A stretch of DNA of 64,000 bases from Amphibalanus amphitrite (taxonomy: Eukaryota > Arthropoda > Thecostraca > Balanomorpha > Balanidae), in NCBI RefSeq assembly GCF_019059575.1, contig NW_024881785.1:186001-250000 (forward strand), read 5' to 3'. Positions 44,520 through 59,095 of this stretch are shown here, one piece after another. The notes below the pieces were generated by a model, which was not told where the DNA came from, ran no database searches, and was given only the letters and a program-made list of their open reading frames with translations. A program made the position numbers and the translations under genes. Within the stretch, counting starts at the first letter, position 1, and each line of letters starts with the position of its first letter.

Positions 44520-45752
44520 ACATAAGCATAGTACTTATTCGCAAGAAAGCAGTCGGACAAAACAAAAAGATACTGATAGTGTCCCATGATAAATTAAGTG
44601 GCTGCGATCGTACCTCAAGCTCACGATCGGGCTTTTGATGTGTGGTATCAGCCATAAGCCGATTTAACCAGCATGACTGGCACAACCGCGAATTTATGGG
44701 TACATACATGGTTGTAGATTAGCAAGCTGTTCATAAGGAGGTAAAGAAGGCAAAATTACAATGCGACTTTGTTAAGCCTTTAGTAACGAGAATGGAGCTT
44801 CCCTGACAGCTTCTGCTGCCATTATGTACAGACAATATGAATGTTTTATGCGTTTTTTTACTTATCGTAAGGTCATATACATCACGAAATGTGAAAACCA
44901 GTTAAACGGTGTCCTTGAAATATTCACTCCACTTGAAGCAGTACCCGTTACCTAGCTTGGAATTAATTTATTGCTCGCAGACCGCCATGGAATGGATGCA
45001 GTGTTGCGAGGAGCTACTGAAAAGTGCTAACGATGCACAAGCACATTGCACAACGCAACAGGTCAGAAGGGCCTGCTACTAAATGGATTGATGTCATTCA
45101 AAATGGAACGCTGTGTAAATAAAAAGAAACTTAGCGAGTTTTTTTTAGAGAAGACAAACTATTGGCATATCTTGGGTATCTGCATTCAGCATAGTTTCTA
45201 TTTTTATGTAAACATTATTTTGTAAATAGCTATGCATTAGTTTTGTTTGGGTATTGATAAAATGGAAGCGAACGCATTGTGGTGTGATGTGTAACAGAAT
45301 GTGTGAAAATGTATCATCCCGGTATCTCCCAAATTACCCTCATTGAAGCCCAATATCGACTGAAAGCATGTGCCATGCGTCTCTTTTGCAGCCAGCTAAT
45401 GGAGCCTGTCCACTTTGTACTTTTTATCTGAAACATTTATTTTGCCGGAAGACACATTGTTACACTTTTGATAACATACGAGGCGCAGTTTTTTTCAGTG
45501 GTGCTGTCCTAGATAATCGTGAGTATTTACTGTTTGTGAGTCACCATGAAGCCCTAATGCAGGTGCCTGTGAGCGGTGCTCCCCCCACCAGGTGCGAGGT
45601 GTCATACCGTGAAGTCATTATTGGACAACCGGAGGGGGAGGTGGTGGTGAGGGGGGGAAGGGGCTTCTAATATCCACATCAGTCCTCATACATCGCTTAC
45701 AAATTTGATCAGACCTTTCCCCAAGCCTCAAAGTCAGACATCAGTGACTCAA
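44520..45752. other. AT-rich unique DNA, no supported gene
   Basis: Only short frames. AATAAAAAG near 45118 resembles a polyadenylation signal but no transcript can be assigned. Confidence 0.4.
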
Positions 45753-45753
45753 G

Positions 45754-45932
45754 GGGTCTGTTCCAGCCGCACTTCCTAACACCTCTAAACAGCTCCAAGA
45801 TTGCTTCCCTGTTCCAGTGGCAGCTCTAGCCCCTACAAAGCCAAGGAGGGGCGGGCCTGCTCCAACCTCCTCTATCCTGCTCTTGGCTTGGAGGAGTTTA
45901 GAGGTGTTAGGAAGTGCGACTGGAACAGACCC
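45754..45932. mobile_element. Harbinger-like MITE, 179 bp
   Basis: Inverted ends of 37 bp (45754-45790 and 45896-45932) match at 36 of 37 positions and begin GGGTCTGTTCCAG. This start resembles Harbinger/ISL2EU termini. Flanks AAG and TAG are a weak 3-bp duplication. The short centre is unique. Family assignment is inference; the inverted repeat itself is certain. Confidence 0.8.
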
Positions 45933-49793
<3,861 letters not shown>

Positions 49794-49818
49794 ACACTAA
49801 ATATTTAATATTTAGTGT
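49794..49818. repeat. Perfect 12-bp inverted repeat
   Basis: ACACTAAATATT and its exact complement are separated by one T. AT-rich cruciform-prone hairpin with no assignable role. Confidence 0.75.
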
Positions 49819-52786
49819 CTTATTCATTGAATGGGGCACATCAACTTTTCGTTATGACGTAAGCTAGTAATTGATCCTTTTCTTAGCAACGTTGCTGGAC
49901 AAATTCAGTAACTGATTTAGTTGAGCTAAGATCAATAAGACATTTGTCACGGTTTCATATGGCGCATCGACTTCTAGGGCACCAACCTAATTGTATGCGG
50001 GATATAAGGGACAGAACCTGTATCTTGAAAATTGTTTCATAATTCCATATTTATTCATACCATTGGAGAAGCAGTCAAATCCTTCAAATATTAATTACTA
50101 CGGTTCAGGTGTTTCGAATACAATGCTGCTTAGGTATGTATCAGCAAATCACCAACATAGACCACCACTCCATGGCAATTGCAACGAACAGCTCAATTAA
50201 ACCGTTATTCGTACATTTAGGTACTAACACTTGATAACCTATGCCTATATGAGTGCTGTATGGGTAGCTGGCAACAATACAAATATTGCCTGTTGTAACG
50301 CCACTGTAGCCCGAGGGTGAAGACCGAGACATACTTAATTGCCCGAGCCGCAGTCGAGGGAGAAAGCAATGCCTATCAACGATATTGATCTACGGCATAA
50401 CCATGTACCGAAATGCTCCTCCTTGATTCTCATCTGGCCCCTAACGTTTTTTTCAGAGAGCGCAAAAACGTGCGCCGAGAAGTTGTCATACCGTATGATG
50501 TATTATTTTTCCTTTTTCTCTTGGTACATTTCTAGAGCAAAATTAAAGTCCCAGTCAACAATATTTAACGCGAAAAAATTGTGTATCACGAATCTGGCCA
50601 AAAATTTGTATCGCATCTTGCAACACGAAACTGGTATAAGCTATTTGAAATTGCGATATTTCTATATTCATTTATATTTATATTCACTTCAGCAGACACT
50701 CCACAACAGAGTGGCTATTACGTGTCCATTGTCAATCAATAAAACGGTTGGGAGAGTCAAAATGGTACAAGGTAGAACATAACAATCGTCTGGCTCAGCA
50801 ACACACTCACACCCACACATACACACACCAGTAACACCAAACCCACGCACACTCACTCCGAATAAAATATACGTTTTGCAGCCTGCTTCTGTTCCGCATT
50901 CGATCGGGGGGCAGTCGTAGTGTATTCCTGATACCATTTCGTGCTGCGTATTTCAGTGCGGCTGCATGATAAGCCGCCCGCTCACGTTTGTGGTTCTATT
51001 TGTGGTTGAATTACATCCCGAACGGTTCAGTCAGCCTCTCTAATCCCGTCCGCCCCAGCCCGTGAGCCTGTCGTGCCGGCGGCGCCGCAGGACTCAGCTT
51101 CGTCCCCGGGCAAAAAGTGGTTTGACCTCCCGGCTCGGACCGGGCCGAGCGTTTTCGTCGATAATGGCCCTAGCGCTGCCACAAATCGCCTTAGGTTTTG
51201 ATTTGCCGACTAAGCCAGCATGCATGTCCGATGTGGTGAGCTGGCTTTTCGATGGCTTAACTGTTTCGGCCCTGATCAATGCTGCGTGCTAGAATCAGAA
51301 TATAGTGGCACTCGTCTCAGAAGCGTTCAATACCGTTCGTCCCGAATCTTATCCCTCACCGAAAACCCACTGGCCACAGACCACGGGACTCACCTGTCTG
51401 AACAACAATGCCCATGCCGGGTGACCCGGTGACCTGCCGGTGCTCTGGTCACGTGTTTGGTGCGTCAGAGGAAGCCCTGACACCACCCAGCTCCCCGAGG
51501 AACGGCCGACCACCAACTAGCGGCTCATTCAGGGCGACACCGCTACGACACTTTACGCACGAGGGGCCGATTCGCCGCGGCTCCGGACTGCAGGGGGAGA
51601 GCCGCAGTCAACAAGCCACGCGCACAGCCCGGGGCGCCGGATCGGCGCGGCGACAGTGGCGACACCGGGGACGGGTGAACGAACGGATTGCTCTCCTCGG
51701 GATGAGTCGCCCCGGGGCGTGATATACCTAAGGGATGCGGGGGTAACAACAGAGACGAGAGTCACAGCGATAGCTGAGTGACGACACAATAATGGATAAT
51801 GTGCAATGTGCATGCCCTATCATGAGTGCGTTTTTCACGGCTTTGAGATGCGTGACAGGTAGAAATTTAGTGAGTTTCTTCTAGATATGGAAGGACAATT
51901 TCGGGCATGGTCAGAGCATTATCGACTAAGTGTCGAGAGTTGAAACGCTGGAACTCCCTTCCATTCACCGTGCTGATGTATACGGACTATGTGCATGCGT
52001 TCCAAAGACCACGAACGTACTCGAAAGGATGCCAGCAGTGACTTGTATCCGACGTGCAGCGGACAGCGCTCAGCTTAGTTAAACGTACTTGCCTGGCAAG
52101 CGTAAACTTATGAGAATTTGGTCGATTTTTGTCCATTGTGATGCCTTCCTGGAGGGGCACGACTGTGCTTTTAAGTAGTGCATCGTGTCTGCAAGGGGCT
52201 GCATATCGAGCCGCGAGTTCTGGCGAGGGGCGATTAGAGGACTTACGAATGTCGTGACGCGCAACTCCAAAGTGCGGCCAATTCCGGCAGCGACATGTTT
52301 GAGCGGCGACATGATAGCATCTAAGGATCCGTGCCAGCGCCATGGTTTTCAGAGAAAATTCCAGCCTGTTCGTGACTTCGAGAGTCCATGCGATTTGGAC
52401 AGTCTTAGGCCCACTGCACACTGTGGGGTGCCCGTAGAATCCAAAGCTCATATTGCTATTTGGCAAGCCACATTGCTGAAATACCGTCAGCCAGGTTGGG
52501 ATAGTTTGATACGAATAAAAAATCGGTATCGTCCACATCACCGCCCTTTATCCAGTTAAATGTTGCTCACGAATGGAACCGCTGAAAGAGCCAATGCAGC
52601 GGTGTTACTGATGTACCAAAATCCTCTTGGGAAAAACCTAACCACTGTAAATCCTTCCATGGTGGCGGACCTGGGACGGTTCTCAGTTTATAAAGCAATT
52701 TGCCGAAAAACATTTGGGTGAAGCGAAGAAAGTGACAGCTCAGTGTCCTCCACTAAGGTTATTTGCATCAATCCACCTGCTCACAT
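49819..52786. other. Unique DNA, no supported gene
   Basis: AT-rich to about 50900, then mixed. A CA-rich stretch lies at 50800-50855. A minus-strand open frame of 184 codons (51987-52541) has ordinary composition but no recognised domain, and a different frame is open on the opposite strand. Confidence 0.35.
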
Positions 52787-52797
52787 CATATCTGTAT

Positions 52798-54667
52798 TGT
52801 ATTGACAAAGGCAGACAACTCCACATGGGCGTGGCTATTCTGTGTCTCTAGTCACAGAGAGTTAAAAAGAAAACATACATCAGGGTAAAATGGGAATAAA
52901 ATTTACCGTCAGAAATCACACACCCACGCACACACCAGGCACTCAATGCACACGTCATACGCAATCAGATCACCGACAATAACAGCCTCTCGGAACCCCA
53001 TCAGAAGTGCGCCTTTACTGCTTTCTTAAAACTGTCCGGGTCGAGATCTAAAAGGGCAGCGGGCAGCTGGTTTAAAAGCGCGGTCGCTTGGTGTGAAAAG
53101 GCCCGCTGCCCAGCCGCAGTGCGCGAAACCGGTGGCCGTAGGCGACGGTCATTCCGGGTAGTGCGGTCACCACTGGCCCGCGACCCCGCGTTCGTGGCGA
53201 ACAGTGAGGCGAGGACGGTCGGTTCACCGCGCACAATCACACCGCGCGCGACAGTCACCGCTGCGACCCGGTACATGTCACTGGCCGATTTGAGGCGCAG
53301 GTCATCCCGCGCGCGAGATACGTGGTCGTACTTTTTGAGGCCGGTAATAACTCTTGTAGCGAAGTTAATAATTTTGAGAAGTCTGGCACGGTTATCGGCA
53401 GAACCGTTTCCGTAAACAGATATTCAGTATCTCACGCGCGAGATGACCAACCCCTCAACAATAGTTTTCAGTACGTGCTGCGGGAGGAAATGCCTCAGGT
53501 GGCGGAGACCGATCAGGAGGCCGGTACAGTGGCGAACCACGTCACTGACGTGTGCGTCCCAACTCAAATGACGGTCAAACATCACGCCAAGGTTTTTGAC
53601 TGTCCGGCTCTCCCGAACAGTCCCACCACCGACCCGTACGCTGACAGGGGGGAGGTTACGGGTGTTCTGACGGGTGCCGAGGAGAAGGATTTCAGTTTTG
53701 GACGCGTTGAGTTTTAAGCCATGGGCATGGAACCAAGCAGACAAGGTGGAGAGGGTAGATTCCATGCGTTGGATGAGGTCAGGAAGATTGGCTTTGACAT
53801 CGGACAACAGGATTTGGGTGTCGTCAGCGTACTGAGTCACATGGGCGTCCGGTGCGTGCAGGCTGAGGTCGTTGGAAAAGATGGTGAATAGGAGAGGACC
53901 AAGGACGGATCCCTGGAACACTCCCGTGGTGATAGGAAGGGGATTTGAGACCACTCTGGCGCCGGAAGGAGAGCAGATGGAGACTGACTGGGAATGACCA
54001 TGGAGATACGAAGAAAACCAGGATGTGTCAATGTTATATTGCTGAAGTTTGCTAAGGAGCAGAGAGTGTGGAATAGCGTCAAAACATTTGCTCAGATCCA
54101 AGAGGCACAGGAGGGAAAGGTGGCTACGGTCCATGTTGGAGAAAATACTGTTAGTAACAGAGAGCAGAGCGGTCTCGGTTGAATGGTGGGGACGGAAACC
54201 GTGTTGGGATGAGGATAGGAGATGATTGTCGGACATATAGGCATACAGCTGTCGCTGCACCACACGTTCGACAATCTTGGCTATGACGGGAACTATGGAT
54301 ATAGGACGGTAATTGGAGGGCAAGGAAGGGTCGCCGGACTTGAAAATAGGATGCACCAGGGAGTGTTTCCATGAATCAGGGATTTCACATCTGGTAAGGC
54401 ACGAGTTAATGATGTGGAGAAGGACAGGGCCGATGGCGTCAAAACATAGGATTAGGATACGGATACAAATTCCGTCAGGCCCACAAACACCGGAACGCTT
54501 CATGGAGAACATTACCTCCCGCAGGCCGGCCAGCGTGGTGCCGCGCACGCGGAAGCCGCAGGCGCCCACACGCGGCAGGCGACACGGGACAGCGGGCGGG
54601 GGCCCCAGGCTGGCCAGCTCATCAGCAATCCGAGCACCGACACCAACAAAGTACGCATTAACCTACG
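52798..54667 (-). mobile_element. LINE B: 5'-truncated CR1-like retrotransposon with TSD
   Basis: CATATCTGTAT at 52787-52797 and 54668-54678 is an 11-bp target duplication, which fixes both borders (1870 bp). The element lies on the minus strand: reverse transcriptase ORF, a 3' UTR of about 200 bp and a 3' end near TTTGTCAATACA, without poly(A). The endonuclease part is missing because of 5' truncation. The insertion is young enough for the duplication to be exact. Confidence 0.88.
53001..54661 (-). pseudogene. LINE B reverse transcriptase ORF with one nonsense codon
   Basis: Reverse transcriptase of a CR1-like LINE. Visible in order: GPDGI, NYRPISI, QHGFRP, LLDLSKCFDAI, GVFQGSVLGP (the usual Pro of PQGS is Phe), YADDTQ (YADD at 53820-53831), the LNASKTEIL motif, LGVMFD, and a C-terminal region with LRPPVSRTAAGQRAF. 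A TGA at 53424-53426 interrupts the frame after VISRVRY. The same frame continues without other stops to 53001, so one base change is the only ORF break. The frame is open from about 54661, upstream of any usable start, as expected for truncation. Confidence 0.88.
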
Positions 54668-54678
54668 CATATCTGTAT

Positions 54679-57600
54679 CATGACTGCAGTCTGCAGATAA
54701 CGCGATCACGTGTATCAATATCATGATACAGGGCAACTTTGCATAGCAACATAACAAACCTTGCGATCACTAGAACGTCATACAAATTGACGGTATAAAG
54801 TCATCAGTCTCACATTCATTTAAGCCAGCTGGTAAAGACGGCTGGGGGCCCGTAACAGACGGCTGGTGCTTTTTTAAATGTATTGCACTTTTTGACCTTC
54901 GCTGAGCACTATGCCCGTGTTTCAGGCTACCCTCTGAGTGTTCCAGACTCTCCATCGAATATCTATAGCTCGAATTGTTCCATATGACCATCTGTTGAGT
55001 ATCTGGTCGCCCGTGCTCCAGAAGACTCTCCACCGGGTATCTAGCCGTGTTCCTTACAGTCAGCACTGTTCCGAGTCGGACAGTCGGAACTTCCGACTGT
55101 CTGCCGGTGTTTTAGCGGGCGGAACCTCCTGTGTATCAGCCAGCGCCGCGACTCACCTGGGCCATCCATCGCAGGAAGTCGCGCCGGGCCGGTAACTCAA
55201 TTACTCCCCCTAATTTCTCCCCTTCGATGCCGCTGCGCGCCCCTCCAGCAGACGACACAGAGGCGCCGCCAGCAGGACAATGAAGAATTATCACCAGCCA
55301 TTGTTCCTCCGCCAAAACGATCAGCCGGAAAAATTAGCCGATGTAAAAAATAAGGACAGCGGCGCGGCGGCGGGGCTGGCCGGACGCTGCCGCCGGTGAC
55401 GGTGGGCCGTGCGGTCCCCTCACAAACGGCACCCACAATGGACACTGGACGGCACGGAAATTAAAAGGTCATCAATTTGTCGCCGCCCTGCTGAAAACAA
55501 GGCTGGCCCACTGCTGAGGGGAGGGCCGGGGAGGAGCGGGTGTCACTCGATGTTCCGGTGATTATCGGCACTTTTGAGGGCGGTCGGGGGCGGTCAGCCC
55601 GGCCAATTTCTGCGGCCACATCACAGGGACCGCCCCCGGGAGCGCATTAGGGACAGCTGGGGTGGTGGACGTAGAAAACAGACGCCTTCCGTGCGGCTCC
55701 GGCCCACTGGGAGATCCCTTCTGCCTGGCACGATCAGTTCACCTGGCACGATCAGGAAAGCAGCTAGTTTCAAGTCAAGTCAGAACCTCAACAAAATGTT
55801 TTTTTTTCCAGCCCACTCACCAAGCATGAGAGTTCGTGAACACGCAGAACACACCATTACAATGCTTAAAACCTGTCTCATCTTAGCGTTGAATAATATT
55901 TGAATTGTACTGCTATGCATAATTGTCCTATCAATCTGATTATCTTAACCATTTTAGACGGAAGACTGATCTAAACAACTCTGATTAGATTTACATTACA
56001 GTCATTAGTTACTTCAGCTGAGGTGTCGGTGGTGATACCAAACTTGTTAATCATGCTTGGAGGTTTGGATGTTTGGTTGATTCGCCGTCTGTCGTCTCGC
56101 TCTATCCTGACATCGTTGGGCAACTCGGGAGCAAAGACCGAAACAGGCGGCTTCACGGCTAGTGTCATGGCTCGTCGCCACTAGTGCGTCGTTTTGGCCG
56201 CCGCTGCGTCACTGATTGTCATAGTCGCGCCTCAGCACGCTAAATGGCAGTTTTGACAGTTGAGTGACTCGAAAGGACGCGGAACAAAAACAGAGCGGTG
56301 GTAGACGGTGAAGATATATCGAAGTTTATCATCAGCGGAAATAGAGTGCTATGCAAACAATCTGTTTTTGAGTTATTTATTGTATAACCTTATCTTTACA
56401 GCTCAAATTGTTACAAAAACACTTTTCATCAAATGTACAGAAAATTCTTATCATAGTTTCTTGAGAAAAAGCATCTGTCCCCAATCACTGACAACTAGCA
56501 TAGCCCGAATACGAGTATGCATCGAAACAAATATATTGGTTCTTAGAAACTCAACGAAGAACCAAACGCTGACAGCAATAGCGTCCATTAAAAGCTGCTC
56601 TTTTCCTCGCGACGGCTACAGATAGCCTCATAATGGAAAATTCTTCATCATTGATGAAAGTTTTACGAAGCAATACGCTTCGGCTCATCTGTCCCGTGAC
56701 AAAGCCGATATCCCTACATTACTGATAACAGCAACAAGGTTTTATCAAGCCAAGAGGATCAAGTGTTACTCGTAACACAAGTGTCATTTCCACTAAAGCC
56801 ATCATATACTTTATTTACATATTTTAGCAGGACTTGTTAGAAGTTTATGGCTAGATTAATGGGCAACAATTAGAGCCAGAGACATCGACGTTTCGAACGT
56901 TTCCGGACCGTCCTCCCTGTCCCTGCTCCCCCGTGTCGCCTACCGTCACGGTGTGTGTAAGCCGTGACTGCGGGCACCCCTCACGGCCGCCGCCGCGTCA
57001 CCAGTGGCTCGTGACATGGTGACGCGGCGCGACCGTCACAGCGCGCGTGCGGTCACGTGTCGCGCTGAGGTCGCCGCGTCACGGCCCGATCCTCCCAGCT
57101 GCCATCGTCACGCCGCAATCAATCAGAACAATATCGTCACGGCGCGCGTTACGTGACACGCGTCACGCGCCGCCGCCGCCGGCGTGGCCGTGGGTGGGCG
57201 GCCAGTCACGGCCAGTTGGACTCGTGACGACTGCGACAGATGGGCCTCTGACAAGTGTGTTCTGTCAAAACACGGCTGCTGAGGAGCTGGTGACGCACAT
57301 AGGGTTACATTTATTACGAGTAGGTATACATTTTTAGGCGTTATTATGAAGCACGACGCTTTGTTTATTTGGGCCTACACATGTAAATTACATTGCAAGC
57401 ATTTTATCAGTTGCTCGATGATTTCTGGCAATCTTTACAAGGGCGCTTTGATCAATCGGCGCAGGGAACTTTTCTCAGAGGTCGCGAAGTACGGCCATGA
57501 AGTTTCGCATGGAGTTTCCTCAGCAAACTTGAGTAAAATGCTGCCGGCATCAGCAACACTAGCAAAAGTCACGTGTGAGTAGCACGCGCATCCTGCCGAC

Positions 57601-57838
57601 TAGGGACGACCCCAGGGTGTAGTACTGTGCAATATGCAGCGGAGTTGAGATCCGCAAGGTGGGGGCGGGGCCGGGGGCGGCGGCGGGGGCGGCAGCGGCA
57701 GTGTTCTGACGTCCGGGAAGGCTGTCTGCGTGATGTCTTGGCCGTTGCTCCTGTGTTGTCGTCCGGGTACACCTGTCGGCTGTCTGTATGATTTTTTGGT
57801 GCTTATCTGCAATCAGGGGACGGGGAGCGTTATCTGTG
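54679..57838. other. Unique DNA, one doubtful exon
   Basis: Degenerate repeats of TCTCCAxCGxxTATCT words lie at 54945-55050. GC-rich at 55100-55650, AT-rich at 55790-56850, then CpG-rich at 56900-57300. One possible exon end is listed separately. Confidence 0.4.
55157..55230 (-). CDS. Possible internal exon ending at a consensus donor
   Basis: On the minus strand an open frame ends with ELPARRDFLRWMAQ directly before GTGAGT, giving CAG/GTGAGT (donor at 55151-55156) in phase 0. Several AG acceptors exist upstream, so the 5' end is arbitrary. The peptide is non-repetitive, but no family is recognised. It could be chance. Confidence 0.15.
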
Positions 57839-58505
57839 GTGTTGCCTGTTCCGATATAGAGTGTTGTCTGTATAGGTACTGCTGCTGCCTGCTTGTATGC
57901 TGAGTGTTGTCTGTGCACTACTGCCTGTCCATTGACTGTTGTCTGCGTAGTGTTTTCTGTCCACTGACTGTTGTCGGTGTGGTATGTCTATCCCTTAGAC
58001 TGTTGTCTGTATGCTCTGCCTGTCCCGTAGACTGTTGTGTGTGTGGTGTTGCCTGTCCACTGAGTGTTGTCTGCGTGGTGCTGCCTGTCCATTGACTGTT
58101 GTCTGTATACTGCTGCCTGTCCCGTAGAGTGTTGTCTGCTTAGTGCTGCCTGTCCCGTGAAGTGTTGTCTGTGCACTGCTGCCTGTCCAGTGTCCACTGA
58201 GTGTTGTCTACGTGGTGTTGTGTTTCCACTGATTGTTGTCTGCGAGGTGTTGTCTGTCCATTGAGTGTTGTATACATGGCACTATCCGTCTCGTAGAGTA
58301 TTGTCTGCGTGTTTTGGCCTGTTCAAGGCCTGTCCACTGAGTGTTGTCTGAGTGGTTCTGCTTGTCCCGTAGAATTTTGTCTGTATGGTGTTGCCTGTCC
58401 CGTAGAGTGTTGTCTGCGTAGCGCTGCCTGTCCCGTGAAGTGTTGTCGTTGTGGTACTGCCTTTCCCGTAGAGTGTTGTCTGTGTGTAGAGTGTAGTGTG
58501 TTGAT
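57839..58505. repeat. Minisatellite, 32-bp unit
   Basis: About 20 copies of a 32-base unit of the form GTGTTGTCTGCGTAGTGCTG followed by CCTGTCCCGTGA or CCTGTCCATTGA. Two alternating variants (CCCGTAGA and CCATTGA endings) recur, suggesting a higher-order duplication. The same unit resumes at 58978. Confidence 0.92.
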
Positions 58506-58977
58506 GTGTTTAGTCGACCTCCGCAAACACGAACACGAGGCCACAGACACAAAATATTTCCCGTTTTCACCAGGACTGACACTAGGAAGCGTTTCTTCTC
58601 AGTGCGATGCATGCCTGCTTGGAACGCTCTGCCTCTGGACGGTGTCTCTGCCCCAAACCTAGCAAAGACTGACTTTGTGTAAAAACTCTTCTACCTATAT
58701 GCTGCTTATCATTTGTCTTTTTATGATTGTGTTGCTGTTTATACCGTACCGTACTCTTGTGTTCGTTACTTTGTGTTTAAGTGCCTTGTATTCATGCGTG
58801 TCATCATGGAAGACGCTCAACTCCAGCCTTCGTACTTCATAATCTTCCTCAGACAAGAACTCAACTTTGGCTGGTGCGTCTAGGATTCAGGGTTCCTGTC
58901 CCTCATACCCACTTCTCACTTCCTTCCTGACTTCCTAAATGACACTGGGAACCCAACCAGGTGAGTATACCAGGTGA
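58506..58977 (+). mobile_element. Insertion in the minisatellite carrying a LINE 3' relic
   Basis: About 470 bp of unrelated DNA interrupts the 32-bp array. Its left part encodes a LINE C-terminus (listed separately) and the remainder may be the matching 3' UTR. No target duplication is evident. Confidence 0.55.
58530..58681 (+). pseudogene. LINE ORF C-terminal relic, about 50 codons
   Basis: Without any Met, the frame ending at TAA 58679-58681 reads TRGHRHKIF, then RTDTRKRFFSVRCMPAWNAL and ends near LAKTDFV. This matches the closing motif shared by CR1-like LINEs, where RKxFFSxRVxxxWNxLP precedes the stop; LINE A has FSHRVVNKWNSLP at the same place. Only the extreme C-terminus survives. Confidence 0.7.
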
Positions 58978-59095
58978 GTGCGACATTGCCTGTCCCGTGA
59001 AATGTTGTCTGTAAGGCGATACGTCCTGTCCCGCGTGAAGTACTGTCGTTGTGGGTGTTGCCTGTCCACTGAGTGTTGTCTGCGGGATGTTGCCC
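58978..59095. repeat. Right-hand fragment of the 32-bp minisatellite
   Basis: About 3.5 diverged copies of the unit found at 57839-58505, including CCTGTCCACTGAGTGTTGTC. Confidence 0.8.

Noticed and set aside
50925..50945. TGGTATCAGGA on the minus strand, resembling an LTR-element primer-binding site
   Set aside because: No LTR pair, polypurine tract or gag/pol frame was found nearby.
51394..51415. Minus-strand ATG in good context followed after 22 bases by CAG/GTGAGT
   Set aside because: Too short to judge; could be a tiny first exon, but there is no second line of evidence.
51987..52541. 184-codon minus-strand frame
   Set aside because: Ordinary composition, but no recognised motif, and a 125-codon frame is open on the opposite strand; not enough to call a gene.
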